From Campylobacterales bacterium (lineage in GTDB: Bacteria > Campylobacterota > Campylobacteria > Campylobacterales > Arcobacteraceae), in contig JAIELU010000197.1 of NCBI GenBank assembly GCA_019752775.1, positions 1 to 12,034 on the forward strand: a DNA stretch of 12,034 nt. Reading direction: 5' to 3'. The translations under genes were made by a program, and so were the position numbers. Positions 1 through 5,304 of this stretch are shown here, piece by piece. Within the stretch, counting starts at the first letter, position 1; the number at the start of each line of letters is the position of its first letter. Below the pieces are notes generated by a model. It was not told where the DNA came from and did not search any database. It worked only from the letters and a program-made list of their open reading frames with translations.

Positions 1-92
1 TGAGCTGAAGGCTTTCATTGCAGCAGATATGTCTCTAAGCTAATAAATAAAAAAACTCATTTTTTGTCGTTTTTGCAAATATTGTCGTCACA
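1..92. mobile_element. Putative end of an inserted transposable element (internal part lies beyond the left edge)
   Basis: Seen: 18 of the first 40 bases are G or C, far above the rest of the window. Read on the minus strand from position 92, the sequence begins TGTGACGACA and carries ACGACA a second time at 63-68 (first copy 83-88), so a terminal TGT is followed by spaced repeats. The phosphomannomutase reading frame is family-like up to about position 93 and family-unlike beyond it. Known: elements with DDE transposases of the Tn7/Tn5053/Mu type end in TGT...ACA and have repeated transposase-binding motifs near the ends. Inference: the element inserted into the mutase gene, with its outer edge at or near position 92. 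The family cannot be named from 92 bases. A deletion or an assembly junction would be alternatives. Confidence 0.42.
2..43 (+). CDS. C-terminal end of an unidentified protein, possibly the element's transposase or cargo
   Basis: Only this plus-strand frame is open from the left edge. It reads ELKAFIAADMSLS and stops with TAA at 41-43. Codons such as CTG, AAG, GCT, TTC and AGC are more GC-rich than those used elsewhere in the window, which suggests a foreign origin. The frame would end about 50 bases inside the proposed element terminus, as terminal genes of transposons often do. Thirteen residues are too few for identification. A minus-strand frame over the same bases (ending MKAFSS at the edge) is also open, so even the strand is uncertain. 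Confidence 0.33.
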   Translation, partial: ELKAFIAADMSLS

Positions 93-547
93 AAAAAATG
101 ATTATCGTAATTTTGATTTTCTAAGATTTTGTAATATAAAGCTAAAATTTCATCTCCAAAAAATGGTTCATTATTTATAGTGATTTTAAAACCGTTATAT
201 TTTTTTGCATTATGACTTCCTGTTATCATTACAGAAGCATTTGGTTTTATTGTTTGATTATTTATTTGATACTCTTGATATGAAGCAAAATAATTTACGC
301 CAGTTGCAACAAGTCCAATATTTAAAACTTTGCAGCCAGATTCATTTAATCCTGAGATTAAAGCTTTAAATAGCATATTTGAGTGAGTTCGTACATCATA
401 TCCTACAATTATATAAGGAACATTTTCTATTTTTTCTTTTATTGTCAAACCTAAAAAATATCCAATTAACTTAGAATTTGAAGAGTTTAAATCCTCGTTT
501 ATAATACCTCTAATATCGTATTGTCTAAAAATTGTTTTACTTATCAT
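35..547 (-). pseudogene. Phosphomannomutase/phosphoglucomutase, truncated to domain I
   Basis: The product would belong to the alpha-D-phosphohexomutase family, cytoplasmic enzymes that interconvert hexose 6- and 1-phosphates for polysaccharide and nucleotide-sugar synthesis. Seen in the 170-residue frame: the N-terminal FRQYDIRG motif (7-14), GYDVR (49-53), and the phosphoserine loop TGSHN with the catalytic serine at residue 111, followed by YNGFK. Family members are about 450-460 residues with four domains; here only domain I remains. From about residue 152 the sequence stops resembling the family (VTTIFAKTTKNEF...), coinciding with the proposed mobile-element end. Metal-binding and sugar-binding domains II-IV are missing, so the fragment should be inactive. 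Its ATG (545-547) lies inside the 3' end of the upstream alkyltransferase gene, so the two were probably co-transcribed. The remainder may exist beyond the element on the far side. Confidence 0.8.
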
Positions 548-1070
548 TGTTTTCTAACTTTAATAAAAATTCTTTTTTTTCAACACCACCTGTATAACCG
601 CTTAGTTTTCCTGAACTAGCTATTACTCTATGACATGGAACAATAATAGCTATCATATTTTGCCCATTTGCGTTTGCAACGGCTCTAAATGTTTTTTCAT
701 TTCCTGTTTTTGTTGCTTGTTCTTTGTAACTAATTGTTTTTCCGTAGGGAATATTTAATAACTCTTTCCATGCTTTTATTTGAAAAGGTGTTCCAACTAA
801 TTGTAATGGAATTTCAAAAGTTGTTCTTTCTTTATTGAAATACTCATTTAGTTGAGTTTTTAAAATATCAAATATTTCATTATTTCCAGGAATTACATCA
901 GCATTTAATGTTTTTTTTAATTTATCAATATGTGCTTCAATATCATAAGGTGTAAAAAAATAAAGTAAAACTAAACCTTTTTTTGAAGCAGCCGCAAACA
1001 TTTCACCAATAGGAGTTGAAAATGTTGTTGTAGTAATTATCTCTTTTGTTTGTGTTTTATATTCTCTCAT
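537..1070 (-). CDS. ogt: Methylated-DNA--[protein]-cysteine S-methyltransferase
   Basis: This is a suicidal DNA repair protein that transfers alkyl groups from O6-alkylguanine (and O4-alkylthymine) to its own cysteine, restoring the base in situ. In the 177 residues, an N-terminal ribonuclease-H-like part (about 15-85, beginning FSTPIGEM) is followed by the DNA-binding domain. There, FRAVANANGQN (128-138) carries the arginine finger R129 and the asparagine hinge, IVPCHRVI (143-150) holds the acceptor cysteine C146, and SGYTGG (157-162) closes the active site. The length is normal for the Ogt/AGT class, with no AdaA-type extension. The ATG at 1068-1070 is chosen because the canonical N-terminus begins just inside it; there is no clear Shine-Dalgarno and a -10-like TATGAT lies only 11 bases upstream. 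Its last codons overlap the mutase start by 11 bases. It is divergent from the response regulator gene. Confidence 0.93.
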   Translation of the reverse strand: MREYKTQTKEIITTTTFSTPIGEMFAAASKKGLVLLYFFTPYDIEAHIDKLKKTLNADVIPGNNEIFDILKTQLNEYFNKERTTFEIPLQLVGTPFQIKAWKELLNIPYGKTISYKEQATKTGNEKTFRAVANANGQNMIAIIVPCHRVIASSGKLSGYTGGVEKKEFLLKLENNDK

Positions 1071-1081
1071 GGTGGAATTTT

Positions 1082-1087
1082 ATCATA
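1082..1087 (-). promoter_or_regulatory. Candidate -10 box for the alkyltransferase gene
   Basis: Minus-strand TATGAT, 11 bases before the ATG at 1070, predicts a leader of only about five bases. No -35 is recognisable. The whole divergent intergenic region is 41 bases, so this promoter must overlap the one for the response regulator. Confidence 0.4.
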
Positions 1088-1100
1088 ATCATATATAAGA

Positions 1101-1106
1101 TATAAT
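1101..1106 (+). promoter_or_regulatory. Candidate -10 box giving a leaderless response regulator mRNA
   Basis: A perfect TATAAT ends five bases before the ATG at 1112, so transcription would start at about 1112-1113, on the start codon itself. No Shine-Dalgarno sequence precedes the ATG, and no other in-frame ATG lies between it and the receiver motif VEDDE, so the start is well constrained. Confidence 0.5.
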
Positions 1107-1111
1107 CCAAA

Positions 1112-1792
1112 ATGATAAAAAATATTAATAAAAATATAAAAATTTTATATGTTGAAGATGATGAAATCGCTAGAGAAAATGGTATTGAGTATTTAGAAAA
1201 CTTTTTTGAACAAATCTATGAAGCAAGTGATGCCATTAAAGCTTTGCAGTTATATGAAAAATATCAACCTGATATTATAATCACAGATATTCAAATGCCT
1301 AAACTGAATGGTTTGGAATTTATAAAAAGAATTAGACAAAAAGATAAAAAAACTCAAATTATAATAATCACAGCTTTTTGTGACAAAGATTATTTATTAA
1401 AAGCAATTGAGTTGGGTTTAGTTAAATATTTGGTAAAACCTGTAAGAGAAAAAGAGTTTGAAGAGGCTTTATTCTTATGTGTGAATTCTTTGCAAAATAA
1501 TGAATCAAATATTGTAAAACTAGAAAATAATTCATATTTTGATATTTTTAATAAAAATTTAGTGATAAATGAAGAGATTATAAAATTAAGAACAAAAGAG
1601 ATTTTATTTTTAGAGTTACTTATAAAAAATAAAAATAGATATGTAAGTTATGAAGAGATTGAAAATTATGTTTGGAATGATTCTGTGATGACAAAAGATG
1701 CTTTAAAAACATTGGTTAAAAATATAAAAAATAAAATTCCAAAAAATTTGATTTTAAATCTTACAAATAGTGGTTATAAAATAGATGTTTGA
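1112..1792 (+). CDS. OmpR/PhoB-type response regulator (receiver plus winged helix)
   Basis: This cytoplasmic transcription factor is probably phosphorylated by the kinase encoded immediately downstream. Residues 9-125 form a receiver domain with acidic residues E15, D16 and D17, phospho-acceptor D59 in IITDIQMP, switch threonine T87 in IITA, and K109 in LVKP. Residues about 140-226 form the winged-helix effector domain, with LRTKEILFLELLI leading into the helix pair containing EEIENYVW, then DALKTLVKNIKNKI as the recognition helix and NSGYKIDV as the terminal hairpin. At 226 residues it has the usual length of the family. Its 3' end overlaps the kinase gene by 8 bases, a sign of translational coupling. 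The target genes are unknown; autoregulation and control of the divergent alkyltransferase gene are possible because of the shared 41-base region, but no clear direct repeat proves this. Confidence 0.93.
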   Translation: MIKNINKNIKILYVEDDEIARENGIEYLENFFEQIYEASDAIKALQLYEKYQPDIIITDIQMPKLNGLEFIKRIRQKDKKTQIIIITAFCDKDYLLKAIELGLVKYLVKPVREKEFEEALFLCVNSLQNNESNIVKLENNSYFDIFNKNLVINEEIIKLRTKEILFLELLIKNKNRYVSYEEIENYVWNDSVMTKDALKTLVKNIKNKIPKNLILNLTNSGYKIDV

Positions 1793-3101
1793 TATAAATT
1801 TGATTTTATTTTATGGAATTACTTTTGGAATATTGATTATGACAATCGCATATACATTTGTTAGATACATATATTCAAAAGAGATATTTTATATAAGTTA
1901 CTGTTTTATGCAGATTTTTTCTTTGATTTATATAGTAACTTATAGCAAACTTTTTCAAATAAATCCTTTTATTCAAGAGTTATCTTTAGTGATTGCAAGT
2001 TTGAGTGCTGTTCTATTTGCTATAACTTATTATGAGGGGAAGTTTTTACCAAAAATTACAAACTATAAAGAGTTGATAATTAGTACATTTTTGTTAAATG
2101 TGGTTATTTTAACAGCTTTTTATCATTATATGTTATTTGAATATTTGCCATATACAATTATTTATGGGATTTTATTTATTTCTATTATTTTTAATTTAAA
2201 AGAGGGATTTAAACCAACACTTATTTATGTTATTGGTTGGTCAATATTTTGTATTTTACTTTTTGTATTTAATTTTAAGAATTTGTATAATCAAAATGGA
2301 TATTTTGATTTAGTTTTATTAGTATTTGCCATGGAAGCTATGCTTTTTACAATTTCAATTGCATACAAATATAATGATTTGAAAAATAAAAACAAAAATT
2401 TTGAGAAAATGGTTTTGCAACAATCAAAGTTTGTAAAATCAGGGGAAATGATTGCAAATATAACCCACCAATTTAGACAGCCTTTGAACAATATTTCATA
2501 TATTTTAATGAACCTAAAAAAGAAGTTTGAAAATAAAAATTTAGATGAGATTTATTTTGATAAGAAAATAGAACAAGCAAACTCTCAAGTTATTTTTTTA
2601 TCAAAAACAATAGATGATTTTAAAGATTTTTATACAAAATCAAAAGAAAAAGATACTTTTATGGTAAAAGATGCAATTTCAAATGCTTCAACTATTTTAA
2701 GTGCAGATTTGAAAAACTATAATATAGATTTGGAAATAGGTTTTGAAACTTTTGAAGATATTAAAATATTTGGCGTAAAAAGTGAACTTTCACAAGTGTT
2801 AATTGCGATTATTTCCAACTCAATAGATGCTTTAAAAAATAAAAACAATCCCCAAATAAAAATCAATATTCTTTCAAATAGTGCTGAGGTAATAATTTTT
2901 TTAGAAGATAATGCAGGTGGAATAAAAGCAAAAAATCTAAAAAAGATTTTTGAACCATATTTTTCTACAAAAGAAGAGGGAACGGGAATAGGGCTTTATT
3001 TATCTAAAATGATAATTGAAGAGAGTTTTGCTGGAAAGATTTTAGTTGAAAACAAAAAAGAGGGCGTTTTATTTTCCCTCTTTATTGAAAAAGCTCTTTA
3101 G
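1785..3101 (+). CDS. Seven-transmembrane sensor histidine kinase
   Basis: This inner-membrane kinase is the likely partner of the preceding regulator. About seven hydrophobic segments occupy residues 7-27, 34-55, 65-83, 97-117, 121-136, 146-163 and 172-194, resembling the 7TM part of 7TMR-DISM sensors but with no periplasmic DISMED domain in front. A short charged linker (196-215) leads to the dimerisation helix with ANITHQFRQPL and phospho-acceptor H228. The ATPase domain has the N box around N345 (IISNSIDAL), the G1 box DNAGGI (375-380), the F box FEPYFSTK (389-396) and the G2 box GTGIGLYLSK (399-408). All catalytic motifs are present at the usual length of about 440 residues. The ligand is unknown; without an extracytoplasmic domain the signal is probably sensed within the membrane. 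The stop codon overlaps that of ccoG, and the 3' end carries the ccoG terminator in its antisense strand. Confidence 0.93.
   Translation: MFDINLILFYGITFGILIMTIAYTFVRYIYSKEIFYISYCFMQIFSLIYIVTYSKLFQINPFIQELSLVIASLSAVLFAITYYEGKFLPKITNYKELIISTFLLNVVILTAFYHYMLFEYLPYTIIYGILFISIIFNLKEGFKPTLIYVIGWSIFCILLFVFNFKNLYNQNGYFDLVLLVFAMEAMLFTISIAYKYNDLKNKNKNFEKMVLQQSKFVKSGEMIANITHQFRQPLNNISYILMNLKKKFENKNLDEIYFDKKIEQANSQVIFLSKTIDDFKDFYTKSKEKDTFMVKDAISNASTILSADLKNYNIDLEIGFETFEDIKIFGVKSELSQVLIAIISNSIDALKNKNNPQIKINILSNSAEVIIFLEDNAGGIKAKNLKKIFEPYFSTKEEGTGIGLYLSKMIIEESFAGKILVENKKEGVLFSLFIEKAL
3054..3083 (-). terminator. Intrinsic terminator of ccoG, located inside the kinase coding sequence
   Basis: Perfect 8-bp inverted repeat AAAGAGGG (3057-3064) and CCCTCTTT (3076-3083), with an 11-base loop. 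In the minus direction the second arm runs into TTTTTTG then TTTT, a classical U-tract; in the plus direction only three T follow. It begins 15 bases after the ccoG stop codon. It is therefore oriented to end ccoG transcription only, although its bases also encode kinase residues near 425-433. Confidence 0.72.
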
Positions 3102-4423
3102 TTTTTTGGATAGAAAAAGGCAATTTGTCTTTTTACTTTTATTTTTTCATTTTCTTTTGTAAAAATTTCTATTGAGATTTTTGATGGGTTTTCTTTTAAC
3201 TTTTTAAAATCATCTGTTGTTTCTAAAATTAGAATTTTTTTAGTTTTTTCACCAGCTTTTAAATCAAAACTTTCAAATCTTTTTATTTTGAAATCTTTAT
3301 CATCAACTAATTCAATATCAAAAGTATAGTTTTTATCTTGAGTATTATGAATAGTTAAAATATAGTTATTTGAAACAGCACCATTTTCTTTTATGTTGTA
3401 AAGTTCAGTTGTTTTATTTACATTTACTAGGAAATTTTCTTTCTCAAGTGAAAAATAAAAAGCTAGGAAAATACATAAAAATAAAGATATAAAATATGTT
3501 ATATTTTTTTTAGTAAAAATAGACACAAGTTTTTTGTTGATAACTTTGTTTGTACTTCCCCAATTTATCAATGATTCTTTATTTAATTTTCCCATGACAA
3601 TTGAACACGCGTCACTACATTCGAGGCAATTTATACACTCAACTTGTAAACCTTTTCTAATATCAATATGTGTTGGACAAATTTTTACACAAGCTTCACA
3701 GGTTGTACACTCTTCGTTTTTACTCCACTGATTTACTTTAAAAATTGATTTAACATTATTTTCATAAACTTTTCCACCACGATTAAAATCGTAAGATACT
3801 TGTTTTGTATCATCATCATATAAAACAGATTGAATTCTTGAATATGGACAAATATAAACACAGAAATTTTCTTTCATAAAAACAATATCATAAACCAAAA
3901 ATAGGGCAAGAGATAATATAAATATAATCATAAAACTATGTTCTACTGGATTTTGAATATAAACAAAAAAATCTTCAGGTGGAATAAAATAAAGCATAAA
4001 ATTTGTTGAGATAATTAAAGTAATAATAAACCATAAAATAACTGCGATATATTTTTTAATTTGATTAGATTTTTTATTGTAGTCAATATCTTTTTGTTTA
4101 TTTTTGATTCTTCTCAAATCAAGAATTGTACTTTCTATTAAATCTCTATAAATAACCCTAAATATAGTTTGAGGACAACTCCAACCACACCAAATTCTAC
4201 CAAACATTGAAGTGAGTGCAAAAATTCCTATGAATAAAAACATAAGTAAAAATGGCATAACATAAAGTTCGCTAACACTATATACATTACCCAAAAAATG
4301 GAACTGTAATTTATCGAAAGACAATAACAATATGTGGTTATTATTTATTGTTATAAATGGAATTAACATTATAAATAGTGTTAATGAAAAGTAGACAAAA
4401 TATCTTTTTTTAGAATAAGACAT
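3098..4423 (-). CDS. ccoG: Cytochrome c oxidase accessory protein CcoG (FixG/RdxA family)
   Basis: This inner-membrane iron-sulfur protein is needed for assembly of cbb3-type cytochrome oxidase; in characterised relatives it reduces Cu(II) to Cu(I) for the oxidase copper centre. Of 441 residues, the N-terminal half has four or so membrane helices (about 10-26, 52-72, 125-147, 162-182). Redox motifs are WCGWSCP with C79/C83 after the second helix and CVYICP with C188/C192 after the fourth. Two ferredoxin-type clusters follow: C239-C242-C245-C249-P and C263-C266-C269-C273. After a further helix (about 308-326) comes an Ig-like periplasmic C-terminal domain typical of FixG. A good Shine-Dalgarno, AAAGGAG, lies six bases before the ATG. 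No ccoNOQP genes or ccoH/I/S accompany it here, so it appears to be separated from its usual operon. Confidence 0.95.
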   Translation of the reverse strand: MSYSKKRYFVYFSLTLFIMLIPFITINNNHILLLSFDKLQFHFLGNVYSVSELYVMPFLLMFLFIGIFALTSMFGRIWCGWSCPQTIFRVIYRDLIESTILDLRRIKNKQKDIDYNKKSNQIKKYIAVILWFIITLIISTNFMLYFIPPEDFFVYIQNPVEHSFMIIFILSLALFLVYDIVFMKENFCVYICPYSRIQSVLYDDDTKQVSYDFNRGGKVYENNVKSIFKVNQWSKNEECTTCEACVKICPTHIDIRKGLQVECINCLECSDACSIVMGKLNKESLINWGSTNKVINKKLVSIFTKKNITYFISLFLCIFLAFYFSLEKENFLVNVNKTTELYNIKENGAVSNNYILTIHNTQDKNYTFDIELVDDKDFKIKRFESFDLKAGEKTKKILILETTDDFKKLKENPSKISIEIFTKENEKIKVKRQIAFFYPKN

Positions 4424-4446
4424 ATAAAACTCCTTTTGTTTTTTTT

Positions 4447-4452
4447 ATAATA
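4447..4452 (-). promoter_or_regulatory. Candidate -10 box for ccoG
   Basis: Minus-strand TATTAT, 23 bases before the ccoG ATG, leaves a short leader that contains the AAAGGAG ribosome binding site (4430-4436). No clear -35 is visible, as is common in this group of bacteria. Confidence 0.4.
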
Positions 4453-4508
4453 TGTGAAAAAGGTGTTCATTTGGTGTTTTTATTTTGAAAAATTAATTAG
4501 ATAAGCTG

Positions 4509-4514
4509 TATAAT
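4509..4514 (+). promoter_or_regulatory. Candidate -10 box for the DUF4412-like gene
   Basis: TATAAT preceded by G and followed by TCGCTTAA. The predicted start at about 4521 gives a leader of about 20 bases, which holds a GAAGGA ribosome binding site at 4529-4534. The site decides in favour of the GTG start at 4542. Confidence 0.55.
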
Positions 4515-4541
4515 TCGCTTAATTTAACGAAGGATTAAAAA

Positions 4542-5195
4542 GTGGGAAAATCAAAATATATCTTTGGATTTTTGTTGTTTGGAATGGCTAGTTTATTTGC
4601 TCAATCAAATAGATATGATGTAAAATCGGCTATTGTAGAGTATGCAATTGCAGGTTCTGGTGAAGTAATGGGAAATAAAGCTTCATTAAGTGGAAGCAGT
4701 AAGTTATACTTTAAGAATTTTGGAGAAGTTGAATTATCTGAAGAAAAAATAGTTCAAGCTGCAAATGGTGAAGAGGAAGAAGAACATAGTATTACAAAAA
4801 TAGTTGGAAATAAAAAATACAATGTTGATTTTAATGAAAAAATTATTTATCAACAAGAAATGGTAATAGAAGAAGAAAATCCATTATTAAATCTAAAAGA
4901 TAGTGATACATTGATTTCAATGGGAGCTAAAAAAGTTGGAGCAGAGTCAATTCTAGGATATAAATGTGATATTTGGCAATTAGGTGAAGATAAAATCTGG
5001 ATTTATAATACTGTTCCCTTAAAATTTATTAGTAAATCTTTGGGGCTTGTTCAAATACAAGAAGCTAAATTAGCAGTGTTTAATGTAGATATTAAAGATG
5101 ATAAATTTAAATTGCCATCTTATCCAGTAAAAGTAGTTGATGATGTATTAAATATTGGTCCTGAGGGTGAAATTTCTCACGAGCAAGATAACTAA
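4542..5195 (+). CDS. Secreted DUF4412-like protein of unknown function
   Basis: The 217-residue product starts with GTG, supported by GAAGGA seven bases upstream. A signal peptide is clear: KSK, a hydrophobic core at about 6-16, then SLFA before Q21 as a plausible signal peptidase I site; there is no lipobox cysteine, so the mature protein should be periplasmic or exported. The mature part looks beta-rich, with alternating strands such as SSKLYFKNFGEVEL and KYNVDFNEKIIYQQ, an acidic EEEEE patch (about 77-81), and near the end GAESILGYKCDIWQLGEDKIWIYN, then VPLK. This last arrangement (G-x-E-x-x-L-G-Y-x-C, then W-I, then P-L-K) resembles DUF4412 proteins, whose role is not established. A single mature cysteine is present. 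It is a single-gene unit, divergent from ccoG and convergent with the GH17 gene. Family assignment is by eye and tentative. Confidence 0.75.
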   Translation: MGKSKYIFGFLLFGMASLFAQSNRYDVKSAIVEYAIAGSGEVMGNKASLSGSSKLYFKNFGEVELSEEKIVQAANGEEEEEHSITKIVGNKKYNVDFNEKIIYQQEMVIEEENPLLNLKDSDTLISMGAKKVGAESILGYKCDIWQLGEDKIWIYNTVPLKFISKSLGLVQIQEAKLAVFNVDIKDDKFKLPSYPVKVVDDVLNIGPEGEISHEQDN

Positions 5196-5228
5196 GAGAA
5201 AGTGTTTAAAGTAGCTTTTACCTTTTCA

Positions 5229-5262
5229 TACTAAATTTATATTCAAAAATATAAATTTAGTA
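5229..5262. repeat. AT-rich perfect palindrome between convergent genes
   Basis: Fourteen to fifteen base pairs of perfect inverted repeat (5229-5243 with 5248-5262) around a four- to six-base loop. Nearly all pairs are A-T and no T-tract follows in either direction, so it is not a typical intrinsic terminator. It sits after the DUF4412-like gene and beyond the GH17 stop codon. It may act as an RNA 3'-end stabiliser, or as a weak two-way termination aid for GH17. Confidence 0.55.
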
Positions 5263-5270
5263 CAACTTAT

Positions 5271-5304
5271 AAAACCTAAGAGTTTAAAGCTTTTAGGTTT
5301 TTTT
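5271..5304 (+). terminator. Intrinsic terminator of the DUF4412-like gene, overlapping the GH17 3' end
   Basis: Nine-bp stem AAAACCTAA (5271-5279) with TTAGGTTTT (5293-5301), extendable by one wobble and two further pairs to a loop at 5283-5289. It runs into seven T (5298-5304) in the plus direction. Reading minus, only four T follow, so the plus-strand gene is the likely user. The arms lie within the last codons and stop of the GH17 gene. Confidence 0.7.

Noticed and set aside
1083..1107. ATAATC repeated at 1085-1090 and 1102-1107 as a regulator binding site
   Set aside because: The 17-base spacing does not match the usual 10-11 base spacing of OmpR/PhoB direct repeats, and short A/T repeats arise easily by chance here.
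2291..2491. Minus-strand open frame of 66 codons
   Set aside because: It lies opposite the kinase linker and H-box region, whose coding is certain; no ribosome site and no family-like sequence.
3534..3731. Plus-strand open frame of 65 codons
   Set aside because: It is the antisense of the CcoG ferredoxin motifs; the Ser/His-rich content is a reflection of the Cys codons on the other strand.
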